Assembly: GCF_007830545.1 (NCBI RefSeq)
Contig: NZ_VLLF01000007.1
Coordinates: 62,001-126,000 of the forward strand
DNA length: 64,000 nucleotides
Direction of reading: 5' to 3'
From: Roseibium hamelinense
GTDB lineage: Bacteria > Pseudomonadota > Alphaproteobacteria > Rhizobiales > Stappiaceae
Part shown: piece by piece, positions 32,252-41,818 of the stretch
How positions within the stretch are numbered: the stretch's first letter is position 1
How the letters are laid out: every line of letters begins with the position of its first letter
The notes under the pieces: generated by a model
Told to the model about the DNA's origin: nothing
Database searches by the model: none
The model's input: the letters and a program-made list of their open reading frames with translations, nothing else
Translations under genes and position numbers: made by a program

Positions 32252-32270
32252 ACTGAGGTGATCGGCCGGA

Positions 32271-32684
32271 TCAGGCGGTGCGGAAGCGGGCCTGTGCACC
32301 GCGTTCGATCGCTGCAACGGTCAACTTGTCCAGCCGGAAGCGGTCCCGCAGCATTTGGAGCAGGCGCAATTCTTCTTGGCGCAGGTCGAGATCTGCTGCG
32401 GCTACATCAACAGCAAGCGCATACGCCGTGTCATAGAGCTTCGCCGGCAGTGTTACCGAGACTAATTCAAGGGTTGCATCGAGACCATTTGACTGTTGCA
32501 GGAGATCTCCGCAGCGCTGGGCCGCCGGTAACACTTCGCTGTCGTCAAAATCCTTGAACACCGGCAAATGCTTGACCATCTCGCCAATGGTGGCCAGTTC
32601 GGAGTCGGTCATTGAGCTGTCCGCCGCTGACATGATCACCATCACGTAGACGAGGGCTTCTTGAATGCTGATAGCGTCTTTCAT
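32271..32684 (-). CDS. TerB-family protein
   Basis: 137 residues, all helical. ALVYVMVIMSAADSSMTDSE and AAADLDLRQEELRLLQMLRD carry the paired acidic D-x-x-x-D/E loops of the TerB fold, a metal-binding helical domain. Tellurite resistance itself is not implied, as most single TerB proteins have unknown function. ATG 32684 (MKDAISIQEA) chosen; it leads by 20 bp into the hydrolase gene, likely one transcript. Confidence 0.8.
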   Translation of the reverse strand: MKDAISIQEALVYVMVIMSAADSSMTDSELATIGEMVKHLPVFKDFDDSEVLPAAQRCGDLLQQSNGLDATLELVSVTLPAKLYDTAYALAVDVAAADLDLRQEELRLLQMLRDRFRLDKLTVAAIERGAQARFRTA

Positions 32685-32900
32685 TGATACACTTTGCCTT
32701 TTCGACAGCTCGAATAAGATTGCTAGCGAGGCATAGCCGCTCCTGCCCCGCTCTTCAAGAGAGGGCAACGCGACATTTGATTGACGGCGCGCCAGCACTT
32801 TTCTAGTGTCGCCGCGCTCCGCAACATTCTCACGGCATGTCTTTCAGCGTGGACGGCGGGGTGTCTTTGCATCATTCAAAACAAGAACAGTACCAAACAA

Positions 32901-34565
32901 ATGACCGATCAATCCCTGCCGACATTGGATCTTTCGCCTGAATTCGTCGAGGCGGCTCAGACGTCTAAAGCCTGGCCGTTCGAGGAAGCGCGAAAACTGG
33001 TGAAACGGATCGAGAAGCGGGATCCGTCGCAACCGGTGCTGTTCGAAACCGGATATGGGCCATCCGGCCTCCCGCATATCGGTACGTTTGGGGAAGTCGC
33101 CCGAACGACGATGGTGCGTACCGCGTTCCGGGTCTTGACGGAAGACAGGATCCCCACGCGGTTGATCTGCTTTTCCGATGACATGGACGGGATGCGCAAG
33201 ATCCCGGAAAACGTGCCGGATCGGAGTGCTCTCGAACCATATCTTCAAATGCCATTGACCGCAGTGCCGAACCCGTTTGGCGGCGATCACGAGAGTTTCG
33301 GCCACCATAACAACGCCATGCTGCGCCGGTTTCTGGATACTTTCGGATTTGATTACGAGTTTGTCAGCGCCACCGACTACTACAAGTCCGGCCAGTTTGA
33401 CGAGATCCTGTTGCGTGCCGTTGAGCGTTATCAGAAAATCATGGACGTCATGTTGCCGACGCTTGGCGAAGAGCGCCGGGCAACCTATTCGCCGTTCCTC
33501 CCGATCTCACCGACCTCGGGCCAGGTGCTCTATGTCCCGATAAAAGAGGTGAACGCCAAGGACGGCACCATCACGTTCGCGGATGAAGACGGTAAGGACG
33601 TCACCCTGCCGGTCACCGGTGGCAACGTGAAGCTTCAGTGGAAGCCGGACTTCGGTGCGCGCTGGGCAGCGCTTGACGTTGACTTTGAGATGTTCGGCAA
33701 GGACCACGGCCCGAACATGGCGGTCTACGACAAGATCTGCAAAGTGCTCGGTGGCACACCGCCGGAGCATTATGTCTACGAGCTGTTTCTGGATGACAAG
33801 GGCGAAAAGATCTCCAAGTCGAAGGGCAACGGTCTCTCGATCGACGAATGGCTCACCTATGCGCCGACGGAAAGCCTTGCGCTTTACATGTTCCAGAAGC
33901 CACGAACGGCAAAGCGGCTCTATTTCGACGTCATTCCAAAGGCTGTCGACGAGTACTTCAGCCATCTGGACGCCTTTACCCGTCAGGACGAGAAGGCCCG
34001 TCTGTCCAACCCGGTTTGGCATATCCATAGCGGCAAGCCGCCGCTGACGAATGCAGCGTCGATCCCGTTTGCCATGCTCTTGAACCTGGTGTCCGCATCG
34101 AATGCCGACAGCAAGGACGTGCTCTGGGCCTTCATCTCCCGCTATGCGCCGGGCGTGACAGCCGAGAGCAATCCGAGACTTGATGAACTCGTCGGCTACG
34201 CGATCCGGTACTTCGAGGATTTCGTTAAACCGAACAAGTCCTTCAAGACGCCGGACGAAGTCGAGCGGGCAGCGCTGCAGGATCTCGACGGCAAACTGGC
34301 TGCCCTGCCAGCCGATGCCGATGGCAATGTGATTCAGGACGCGGTTCTGGATGTTGCACGCGGCATCGAGCGGTACCAGGATCCGAAGAAGAAGGGTCCG
34401 GATGGCGGTCCGGGTGTGTCGGTTGCCTGGTTCTCCGCGCTTTACCAACTGTTGCTTGGTCAGGAGAAGGGGCCGCGTTTCGGCTCGTTTGTTGCGCTTT
34501 ATGGGATCAACGAAACCCGGGACATGATTGAAAAGGCGCTCAGTGGCGAGTTGAGTGGCCAATAG
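32901..34565 (+). CDS. lysK: Lysyl-tRNA synthetase, class I
   Basis: 554 residues. Class I signature [12 protein letters not shown] (HIGH box, about 50-60) and KISKSKGN (KMSKS box, about 295-302) as in archaeal and alphaproteobacterial LysRS, not the class II bacterial type. Charges tRNA-Lys. ATG 32901 ([15 protein letters not shown]) chosen over an upstream ATG at 32781 that lies in non-coding-looking sequence. Confidence 0.95.
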   Translation: MTDQSLPTLDLSPEFVEAAQTSKAWPFEEARKLVKRIEKRDPSQPVLFETGYGPSGLPHIGTFGEVARTTMVRTAFRVLTEDRIPTRLICFSDDMDGMRKIPENVPDRSALEPYLQMPLTAVPNPFGGDHESFGHHNNAMLRRFLDTFGFDYEFVSATDYYKSGQFDEILLRAVERYQKIMDVMLPTLGEERRATYSPFLPISPTSGQVLYVPIKEVNAKDGTITFADEDGKDVTLPVTGGNVKLQWKPDFGARWAALDVDFEMFGKDHGPNMAVYDKICKVLGGTPPEHYVYELFLDDKGEKISKSKGNGLSIDEWLTYAPTESLALYMFQKPRTAKRLYFDVIPKAVDEYFSHLDAFTRQDEKARLSNPVWHIHSGKPPLTNAASIPFAMLLNLVSASNADSKDVLWAFISRYAPGVTAESNPRLDELVGYAIRYFEDFVKPNKSFKTPDEVERAALQDLDGKLAALPADADGNVIQDAVLDVARGIERYQDPKKKGPDGGPGVSVAWFSALYQLLLGQEKGPRFGSFVALYGINETRDMIEKALSGELSGQ

Positions 34566-34582
34566 CACACGGAATGAGCGGG

Positions 34583-34605
34583 CCGGCACTGAACAGCAGT
34601 GCCGG
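34583..34605. terminator. Hairpin between lysK and nuclease-like gene
   Basis: CCGGCACTG (34583-34591) pairs with CAGTGCCGG (34597-34605). It ends directly at the stop codon of the convergent gene and may serve both strands; no clear T-run follows. Confidence 0.6.
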
Positions 34606-35538
34606 TTAGCCATCACCCCGCAGTGGCGGCAAATTCTCATTATCCAAAGGCTGTTCCTGTTCTGATGGCAAATCGAACGGGTTTTCAAAACTTCCGTCCA
34701 AAAGCTGCTCTCCAGTTTGATTTAAAAAGTCGGCGGTATCGGCTGGCAAATCCACCGTCTCAGGAACGAAAGTATCTGCAACTGGCTGGTCGAGAGCATC
34801 AAGCCATTCAGATTGCCACTTGCCGATTTTTTTTTGCTTTGCCTGGGCAACAAGGTCCTTGTAATGCTGCGGCGCATCTTCGCTTGCCTCTGCCCAGCCG
34901 TACTTTAGGAGCCATTCGCCAAGGTCGATGTTTTGACGCTTGCAGGTCGCAGATATTTTCCGAGGGCCTAGATCTTCCCGTTTTTCACAGGTGATTGCAA
35001 ACATACGCACCAGGCCTCGGAGCGATGTGCGGGCCCGCGCTCCACATGGCCAGTTCCCACCGAGTCTGGACAGGCAAGTCTGGTCTGCTTGCAGCGGTTT
35101 GATAAAGGCCAGCCGGATGGTCAGGTCTTCGCCTTTCAAGAGGCCAGCATTCAGAACCTGGGGACGCCGGACTTCAAGAGGGCCATCCGGGATCGGCTCG
35201 ATGGGCGGGTTCTTGAGTTCTTCGTAGGCTTTTGAAGGTGCGACCCGGGTCAGTTGGCCTTGGACCAGAGGTGCACTGACACCTTCAGGGGAGACATCAC
35301 GGATTTCGGCGGGCAGGGGCGCTGGAGCTGTCGTATCCGAGAACCCGTTCTTGCCGACCGTGTCCAGAGTTGACGCCGTCACCGCCTGGTCGGGAGCAGG
35401 GGCAAGAGGCGCGGGTTTTTCATTGCTCGTTTTGACCGGAGAAAGGACATCCTCAGGATCCGTAACCAGCAGCCAAGTCACGACGGCAGCGCTTGCGACG
35501 ATCACCAATACGGGAACGATGAGCGGCCGAAGGGACAT
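34606..35538 (-). CDS. Membrane-anchored staphylococcal-nuclease-like protein
   Basis: 310 residues. Membrane helix at about 8-27 (VPVLVIVASAAVVTWLLVTD), proline-rich linker, then an SNase-like OB fold (about 120-250) ending in ICEK-like NIDLGEWLLKYGWAEASE and YKDLVAQAKQKKIGKWQSEW, which are typical of thermonuclease-family proteins. The classical catalytic arginines are not obvious, so nuclease activity is uncertain. Acidic tail. ATG 35538 chosen because the frame upstream runs into the regulator gene. Lies 22 bp behind that regulator. Confidence 0.75.
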   Translation of the reverse strand: MSLRPLIVPVLVIVASAAVVTWLLVTDPEDVLSPVKTSNEKPAPLAPAPDQAVTASTLDTVGKNGFSDTTAPAPLPAEIRDVSPEGVSAPLVQGQLTRVAPSKAYEELKNPPIEPIPDGPLEVRRPQVLNAGLLKGEDLTIRLAFIKPLQADQTCLSRLGGNWPCGARARTSLRGLVRMFAITCEKREDLGPRKISATCKRQNIDLGEWLLKYGWAEASEDAPQHYKDLVAQAKQKKIGKWQSEWLDALDQPVADTFVPETVDLPADTADFLNQTGEQLLDGSFENPFDLPSEQEQPLDNENLPPLRGDG

Positions 35539-35560
35539 TTTCCGAAGGGTCCTCTGTCTG

Positions 35561-36208
35561 CTATTGACTGGCCCAAACAATGCGCGCGGTCCACTCGATT
35601 TCGGAATGCGTGAAGCTGAGTTCGACGTCCTTGTCATGAAGCGAACTGAAGTCAGTCCGATCTGCAGTGTGCCGGTTTAAGGTGAGGATCGTAAGATCAC
35701 CATTTGTTTTTTTCACAAGAACACGGTCGCCCCTGCGGATCGCCGTACCCGGCGCGGCGACCACGATGTCCCCGTCCCGGTAAAGCGGCAGGAAATCCGG
35801 GCCCGAGACCTCCAAGGCAAACAGGTTTTTGCAAGACGGATCCGGGAACGAAATCTGTTGCCATTGTTTGCCGTTCGGCAACCCGCCGCCATCGAAGGCA
35901 CCTGGCGAGGCCGCCATCTTTAATCCCGAAATGGGGACCAGCCTGACCTTGCCGACCGGTTCTGCGGTCTCACGCTGTGCGGAACGCATCCCATTCATGA
36001 GGTCGGTGATGCCCTCTCCGGTCACTTCAAGGATTTTCGATAGGGATTCAGTTGATGGCCACCTCGGCCTGCCATCGGCTGCAAAACGCTTTGACGGATT
36101 AAATGTGGTCGGGTCCAGACCGGCTCTCCGGGCAAGTCCGGATGGAGAAAATCCGTGCCGTTTCGCCAATGCATCGATGGCCGCCCAGACCTGTTTGTGG
36201 GAAAGCAT
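35561..36208 (-). CDS. CI/LexA-like regulator with degenerate S24 peptidase domain
   Basis: 215 residues. N-terminal HTH (about 1-65, SPSGLARRAGLDPTTFNPSK) and C-terminal S24-like beta domain (about 100-215). Where S24 peptidases have G-x-S-M-x-P, this protein reads SGPDFLPLYRDGDIVV, so the nucleophilic serine is missing; self-cleavage seems lost. GGAG precedes ATG 36208. No phage genes are nearby. Targets unknown. Confidence 0.8.
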   Translation of the reverse strand: MLSHKQVWAAIDALAKRHGFSPSGLARRAGLDPTTFNPSKRFAADGRPRWPSTESLSKILEVTGEGITDLMNGMRSAQRETAEPVGKVRLVPISGLKMAASPGAFDGGGLPNGKQWQQISFPDPSCKNLFALEVSGPDFLPLYRDGDIVVAAPGTAIRRGDRVLVKKTNGDLTILTLNRHTADRTDFSSLHDKDVELSFTHSEIEWTARIVWASQ

Positions 36209-36401
36209 GGCTTGTCTCCAGAAGGTAATCACAAGCAAAATCAGGAAAAAATACCTGAGCGCATTTTAAAGACGTGCCGCAGCCTGTCAAAGCTGTCTTG
36301 CGACTTTTTGCAGATCGGTGTGTGACCCTGATGCCCGAGCTTGAAACTCGGTGGGCCTTCCAGTACCTCCTGCGGTCAGAGTGTGACTAGGGTGGGATTC
36401 C

Positions 36402-36746
36402 ATGGCGCGGATTTTTAAAATTGTTCCCAAAGCGATGTGGCAGGATGCGGAAGCTGCGGGTGTTTTTCGCGGCGCGCCAATTGACGTCGCCGATGGTTAT
36501 ATTCACTTCTCCTCGGCAGATCAGGTTCGCGAGACAGCTGAGAAACACTTTTCCGGCCAAGCGGACTTGCTCTTGGCGGCATTCGACGAAAGTTCTTTCG
36601 ATAGCAACCTCAAGTGGGAACCCTCGCGCGACGGTGACCTGTTCCCGCATCTCTACGGCTCTCTGGATGTTAAACTGGCAATATGGGTCAAGCCCCTGCC
36701 GATGCGTGCAGATGGAAGCCATGTATTCCCGGACCTAGATGCATGA
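36402..36746 (+). CDS. DUF952 family protein
   Basis: 114 residues; ARIFKIVPKAMWQDAEAAGV, GYIHFSSADQVRETAEKHF and WEPSRDGDLFPHLYGSL match DUF952. Function unknown. Its stop overlaps the pyrD start (ATGA), so translation is coupled; the pair is common in alphaproteobacteria. Confidence 0.9.
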   Translation: MARIFKIVPKAMWQDAEAAGVFRGAPIDVADGYIHFSSADQVRETAEKHFSGQADLLLAAFDESSFDSNLKWEPSRDGDLFPHLYGSLDVKLAIWVKPLPMRADGSHVFPDLDA

Positions 36747-37837
36747 GCCAATCAATTCTGGAGCGTGTCGCCTTCAAGGGGCTCCACCTTTTGGACGCGG
36801 AAACAGCCCACAACGTGACGCTGAAAGCACTTAAGCACGGGTTTGGGCGCGCATACCCTGGCGATGCCGACCCACGTTTGGCGCAGACTGTATGCGGACT
36901 GAATTTTCCGAATCCGCTCGGTATGGCTGCCGGTTTCGACAAAAATGGCGACGTGCCGGACGCTGTTCTCAAAATGGGTTTTGGCTTCACCGAGGCCGGG
37001 ACCGTGACGCCCAAGCCTCAGCCTGGAAATCCAAAGCCGCGCGTATTTCGGCTGACAGAAGACCGTGGGGTCATCAACCGGTTTGGGTTCAATAATGAGG
37101 GCCACGAAAGCCTGCTCCGGAAGCTAAAGGCAAGAGGCAATACGGGCGGCGTTTTGGGGATCAACATTGGCGCCAATAAGGATGCTTCGGATCGCCCGGC
37201 TGATTACGTGGCGGGTATTCGTGCCTTCGCTGGTTTGGCTTCTTATTTCACAGTCAACATCTCCTCTCCGAACACACCCGGCTTGAGAAATCTGCAAGCG
37301 AAAGAAGCCTTGCGCGACCTGCTCAGCCGCGTCTTGTCAGCCCGCAACGAGATGGTTGCTGAAGGCGTTCACAGCGTGCCGGTGTTCTTGAAGATCGCGC
37401 CTGATATGGCAGACGGTGAACTCGAAGATGTTGTCGGGGAAGTACTGGAGCAGCAAGTCGACGGCTTGATTGTGTCTAACACGACGTTGTCGCGTTCGGG
37501 ACTGACAAACACCGCGCTTGGGAACGAGGCCGGAGGCTTGTCTGGAGCGCCGTTGTTCAGGCGGGCAACTGTTGCCCTTGCCAAGGCGCGCCGGTTCGCG
37601 GGGCCTGAACTGCCTATTGTTGGCGTTGGTGGCATTGACAGCGCTGAAACGGCCTGGATCAAGATTACCGCCGGAGCAGATTTGCTTCAGGTTTACTCCG
37701 CGCTCGTGTTCCAAGGGCCGGTGTTGGTGCGCGATATCCTGGAGGGATTGTCCAAAAAGCTTGATGAGACAGGTGCCGCGTCTCTGCGCGATGTGCGCGA
37801 TACCAATCTCGAGGCATGGGCAAACGCCGAAGTGTAA
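36743..37837 (+). CDS. pyrD: Dihydroorotate dehydrogenase (quinone), class 2
   Basis: 364 residues. Membrane-associated flavoenzyme of pyrimidine synthesis. N-terminal helices for membrane contact (about 1-35), then FMN barrel with NPLGMAAGFDKNG (about 53-65), TPKPQPGNPKPRVFR, NISSPNTPGLR with the catalytic serine, VSNTTLSR and VGVGGIDSAETAW. Overlaps the DUF952 gene by 4 bp. Confidence 0.96.
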   Translation: MSQSILERVAFKGLHLLDAETAHNVTLKALKHGFGRAYPGDADPRLAQTVCGLNFPNPLGMAAGFDKNGDVPDAVLKMGFGFTEAGTVTPKPQPGNPKPRVFRLTEDRGVINRFGFNNEGHESLLRKLKARGNTGGVLGINIGANKDASDRPADYVAGIRAFAGLASYFTVNISSPNTPGLRNLQAKEALRDLLSRVLSARNEMVAEGVHSVPVFLKIAPDMADGELEDVVGEVLEQQVDGLIVSNTTLSRSGLTNTALGNEAGGLSGAPLFRRATVALAKARRFAGPELPIVGVGGIDSAETAWIKITAGADLLQVYSALVFQGPVLVRDILEGLSKKLDETGAASLRDVRDTNLEAWANAEV

Positions 37838-37843
37838 ACCATT

Positions 37844-39193
37844 TTATGTTGCAAACGTCCTGTCAGCGCGGCTCTTGCACAAAGCGGCGAGACTGGCGCC
37901 GCGCAGGCCCAGGAACACAATGAGCGCAAGCCATAGCCCATGATTTTGTAAGAAGGGCACGAGCGCGAGGCAGCCCACGACAAAAGCTGCCAGCGACAGC
38001 AACATCATGTTGCGCATGTCCTTGGACCAGGTTGCTCCAATATAGACACCATCCATTTGATAGGCGAGGACGCCAAATAAGGGCGCAAGCGCTGCCCAGA
38101 TCAGATATTGGCGCCCGGCTTCGCGGACTTCGGGTGAGATGGTCATGAAACCGAGCAGCTGCGGCCCGATTGCAAAAAAGACGCAGCTGATCACAGCGGC
38201 AATTCCGAAGCTCCAGATTGCCGTCAACCGGACCGACCGGTCGAACGCCGGCCGGTATTTCGCGCCGACCGCCCGCCCGGCGAGCTGCTCCGCGGCTGTT
38301 GCAAGCCCATCTAGAAAATAGGCGGCGACGATGACGAATTTCTGCAAAATCGCGTTGACTGCCAGAATGGTTTCCCCTTGTTCCGCAGACCTGGCGGTAA
38401 AAAAAGCGAACGCAAAGAGCAGCGCGAATGACCGGATCATAATGTCGCGGTTGACGCTCAGCATTTTCAGAATTTGACGGCGTTCAAAAACAATCGCGAG
38501 CTTTGGCCGATCATGCGACCGGTTGATCAGCAGGACAGCTGCAAGGCCTGCAAGACAGGCCGTCGCCTCGCTCACAACGGTTGCCGCGGCAACGCCGGCG
38601 ACACCCCATTCCAGCCCGATAACAAACCAGATGCTGAGTGCGATGTTCAACCCGTTCAACAGAAGTTGCAGCAGCAAGCCCGTTCCAGCCCGGCCGAGCC
38701 CGATGAACCAGCCCAAAACAACATAGTTTGCGAGCAGGAAGGGGGCTGAATAGATCCGGACGTCGAAATAGGCTGCGGTCGCATTTTGTACCTCGGGGCC
38801 GCCGCCAATGAAAAAAAGACCTGCTTGCAACAATGGTTTTTGGAGCAGGACAACGCCGAGTCCCGCCAGCCCTGCAATCAAAAGTGCCCGGATGAAGGTC
38901 GCCTGAATTTCTGTTTGGTTTCGGGCACCAAACGCTTGTGCCGTCAATCCGGTCGTGCCCGAGCGAAGAAAATTGAATGTCGTGAACACCAGATCGAAGA
39001 TAACGCCGCCAATGGCTATTCCGCCAATCAGGGCTGCGTCACCAAGGCGGCCGATAACCGCCATGTCTACAACCCCGAGCAGGGGTGTTGAAAGATAGGC
39101 AAGCGTCATGGGGAGGGCGATTGCCAGTACGGTGCGATGCGACACTTCGAACGCTGTTTGCGAGCGGCTGAAAAATGTTTGGGAATCGGACAT
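37844..39193 (-). CDS. MATE family efflux transporter (DinF-like)
   Basis: 449 residues, 12 membrane segments in two similar halves. HRTVLAIALPMTLAYLSTPL, LGVVDMAVIGRLGDAALIGG and QAFGARNQTEIQA are typical of the DinF branch of MATE exporters. Probably a proton- or sodium-driven drug or metabolite exporter; the substrate is unknown. Convergent with pyrD, divergent from the deacetylase gene. Confidence 0.92.
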   Translation of the reverse strand: MSDSQTFFSRSQTAFEVSHRTVLAIALPMTLAYLSTPLLGVVDMAVIGRLGDAALIGGIAIGGVIFDLVFTTFNFLRSGTTGLTAQAFGARNQTEIQATFIRALLIAGLAGLGVVLLQKPLLQAGLFFIGGGPEVQNATAAYFDVRIYSAPFLLANYVVLGWFIGLGRAGTGLLLQLLLNGLNIALSIWFVIGLEWGVAGVAAATVVSEATACLAGLAAVLLINRSHDRPKLAIVFERRQILKMLSVNRDIMIRSFALLFAFAFFTARSAEQGETILAVNAILQKFVIVAAYFLDGLATAAEQLAGRAVGAKYRPAFDRSVRLTAIWSFGIAAVISCVFFAIGPQLLGFMTISPEVREAGRQYLIWAALAPLFGVLAYQMDGVYIGATWSKDMRNMMLLSLAAFVVGCLALVPFLQNHGLWLALIVFLGLRGASLAALCKSRADRTFAT

Positions 39194-39338
39194 GGCGAGC
39201 TCGCAAGAAATGGCAGGCCTTCATCGCGGGAATAGTCAAGAACGTCAAGCGACCCGGACATGAGTGACCGAGCAAGAGTGCTTAACCTGCACAATAACGG
39301 ATCTTCATTTCACGGCCGACAAACCTATAACCTCGCAC

Positions 39339-40259
39339 ATGTCTGTCCCGTTCGTTCATCATCCTGCCTACTGCGCAGATCTTCCGGCAAATCACCGCTT
39401 TCCGATGGACAAATTCCGTGCTGTCGCTGCACTCATTCGCTCGGAAGGTTTGTTGTCCGCTCAAGACTTCATGCGGCCGAGGCCTGCGCCCTTCGATTGG
39501 GTGGCACTCGCGCATGATCCTGCCTATGTCGATCAAGTGTTTCACAACAAAGTGCCGACGGCCGTCGCACGCGAGATCGGCTTTCCGATGCGTGAGGACA
39601 TCTCTCTAAGAGCAAGATGTGCAACCGGAGGCTCGGTGCTGACCGGTTATCTGGCACTTGAGCATGGGCTCGCCTGTAATACGGCGGGTGGGAGTCATCA
39701 TGCCCGGCGGGCTCATGGAGCAGGGTTTTGTGTGTTCAATGACGTGGCCGTTGCGATCCGGGTGATGCAGGCCGACGGCGCAATTCAAAAGGCGCTCGTG
39801 ATTGATCTGGATGTTCACCAGGGCGACGGCACTGCCGATATATTTTCTGGCGATCCCAACGTGTTCACGTTTTCAATGCATGCGGAGAAAAACTATCCGG
39901 TGCGCAAAGTTCCTTCCGATTGGGATATCGGACTAACCGATGACACCGGTGATGCGGAGTACCTCCGTATCCTGCGTTATGCGCTGGGTGAGCTTATCCA
40001 GAAAGGACCGTGGGACATCGCTTTTTTCAACGCAGGAGTGGACCCATTCGAAGGAGACCGGCTCGGCAGGCTTGCGATGAGTCGCGAGGGCCTTATCGAG
40101 CGTGACAGGCTCGTTATTTCCACATTGAGGCAGGAAAACATTCCGGTGGCCGGAGTTCTGGGTGGCGGTTATTCAACCGATATTGATGAACTCGCCGACC
40201 GTCATGTGGGGCTCCATCGGGCTGCGATACATGTTCGTGCTGAGGCCGAACGGGCGTGA
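39339..40259 (+). CDS. Histone-deacetylase-like amidohydrolase
   Basis: 306 residues. Zinc deacetylase fold with GGSHHARRAHGAGFCVFNDV (His-His and catalytic segment) and DLDVHQGDGTADIF (Asp-x-His zinc ligands), plus the N-terminal word NHRFPMDKF. Bacterial members deacetylate acetylpolyamines or small acetyl compounds. No clear Shine-Dalgarno; ATG 39339 fits the family N-terminus, while GTG 39264 would add 25 residues without homology. Confidence 0.92.
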   Translation: MSVPFVHHPAYCADLPANHRFPMDKFRAVAALIRSEGLLSAQDFMRPRPAPFDWVALAHDPAYVDQVFHNKVPTAVAREIGFPMREDISLRARCATGGSVLTGYLALEHGLACNTAGGSHHARRAHGAGFCVFNDVAVAIRVMQADGAIQKALVIDLDVHQGDGTADIFSGDPNVFTFSMHAEKNYPVRKVPSDWDIGLTDDTGDAEYLRILRYALGELIQKGPWDIAFFNAGVDPFEGDRLGRLAMSREGLIERDRLVISTLRQENIPVAGVLGGGYSTDIDELADRHVGLHRAAIHVRAEAERA

Positions 40260-40282
40260 CCACGCGCTGGCTATGCGTTTGA

Positions 40283-40558
40283 TTAATCGCGTTTGCTTAG
40301 CGCCAACAAGCGCATCAAAAGCCAAATGGGTACAACGATAATTGCACCCATGACAAAATAGCGCGCCACATTGTCCAACGCCGCGAAGCCCATATTCCAG
40401 AGCCGCTCGAAAAACCGAACCGTCAGATCGACAATATCCAAGGGATCCAGGTTTAAGGCCGACAAAATGACGCCGACCACAAACGATAAAAACACCAGAC
40501 GTAAAATTACTTGGCCTGGGGATCCCCCAAGAAATCGCGACAGGCTTTGGTCTGACAT
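40283..40558 (-). CDS. Small membrane protein, DUF6460-like
   Basis: 91 residues: SLSRFLGGSPGQVILRLVFL, SFVVGVILSALNLDPLDIVD and a second helix FVMGAIIVVPIWLLMRLLAL. Two membrane helices with the layout of a conserved alphaproteobacterial family (DUF6460). AGGAG 5 bases before ATG. Function unknown. Convergent with the deacetylase gene. Confidence 0.8.
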   Translation of the reverse strand: MSDQSLSRFLGGSPGQVILRLVFLSFVVGVILSALNLDPLDIVDLTVRFFERLWNMGFAALDNVARYFVMGAIIVVPIWLLMRLLALSKRD

Positions 40559-40691
40559 TTTCGGCTCCTAAAGGCTGGCAATCCAGCATGGCTACTGCCT
40601 CAAAATAGGATCTAAACCAAACCGCTTCAACGCACGATATCATTTCGGGCGAACTTGGCAGTGGACCGGCAAGGTTGCTTTCTATGACCGG

Positions 40692-41747
40692 CTAGTTTGC
40701 GGCTTCGTCGGCCTTGGCGGGTTTGAGTCTGCCATTGTTGCGCAAAGCGCTCGGCGAGCACCCGAACCAGGATTTGACTGCACGGGAAAAGGAACTGAGC
40801 TCGGTAAATCCGAGAATATAAGCGATCTCTTTGATTGTAAGCGGGGTTTCCTGAAGATACCGGCGGGCCATGGACTTGCGGATGTTGTCGGCGAGTGTCC
40901 GGAAGGATGTGCCCTCGTTCTCAAGATGCCGTTGGATTGTGCGCGGTGACATGCCAATATCTGTGGCTACCTGATCCAGGCTGCAAAAGCCATTCTCAAT
41001 CCGGGACACAATTCCGGTGATAATCTTAGTGATTTCTGCGTCCGGCTGCCGGTAGGCTTCGATCTCTGCATTTGCCGCGGTAGCTACAATGTAGAGAAGA
41101 TTCGGCTCTGATCGCGGGGGCACCGTGTCGAGGAACTGAGATGGTATCAAGATGCGATCATGCTGCCGTCCGAAACGGACGCGATTGCCGAAGGTTTCTT
41201 GAAACCGCGATCGTTGCACCGGTGGCGCAACTGTCATTTCTATGACCAGCTTGGCAGATGTTTTTGCAATCATCCGCTCGATCCGCCCTGCGGCCCATGC
41301 TGTTTTGGCAAACAGATTTTGCGTTCTGGGGCCGAGCCGGTCAGGAATATCCCAGGAAACGATGCCATAGTCTTCGGTTTCTTCGAAGCGCATCCAGTAA
41401 CTGTTTGTTTGAACGCTGATGTACCGCTCCCAGTTTTTCAATGCCTCCCGCAGACTGGGTGCGCAAAAAGCCAGATAGTCGAAAATCGGCATCGCGCCGT
41501 CAGGCAACTCATAGTAGATGTCGAGAATTCCTGCGTCGTCTCCGGTCAAGGTTGCCGAGTGCTCAAACACCGTCAGCAACGTACCCATGTCAAGCTTCCT
41601 GCCTGCCAGTCCTTCAACAGTGTCGGGCAAGTTGAATTTGTCGGCTATTTCAGACCAGTCATGCCCGTGCGCTGCCAGAAATGGCTCAAGATATTTGCAT
41701 TGTTCTGCTTGCGCCCATTCGCGCGCAGGTTCTGAGTTCACAAGCAT
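40692..41747 (-). CDS. AraC-family transcriptional regulator (1)
   Basis: 351 residues. N-terminal effector domain of the Arabinose_bd type (about 20-210, TLTGDDAGILDIYYELPDGA) and C-terminal double HTH (about 235-335, QVATDIGMSPRTIQRHLENE and LGFTELSSFSRAVKSWFG). Paralogue of the next gene: both share the plan, spacing and many identical words (SSFSRAVKSWFGCSP versus STFSRAVKGWFGVSP). Target and inducer unknown. Confidence 0.9.
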   Translation of the reverse strand: MLVNSEPAREWAQAEQCKYLEPFLAAHGHDWSEIADKFNLPDTVEGLAGRKLDMGTLLTVFEHSATLTGDDAGILDIYYELPDGAMPIFDYLAFCAPSLREALKNWERYISVQTNSYWMRFEETEDYGIVSWDIPDRLGPRTQNLFAKTAWAAGRIERMIAKTSAKLVIEMTVAPPVQRSRFQETFGNRVRFGRQHDRILIPSQFLDTVPPRSEPNLLYIVATAANAEIEAYRQPDAEITKIITGIVSRIENGFCSLDQVATDIGMSPRTIQRHLENEGTSFRTLADNIRKSMARRYLQETPLTIKEIAYILGFTELSSFSRAVKSWFGCSPSALRNNGRLKPAKADEAAN

Positions 41748-41818
41748 TCTCAACGACGGGAAACTTCGTATATTTGTACACTATTCAGGCAGTGGTCGGT
41801 CGGCGCAAGTTGATAATT

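Noticed and set aside
33507..34688. Open frame of 393 codons antisense to lysK
   Set aside because: Shadow of the class I LysRS gene, whose HIGH and KMSKS motifs are intact.
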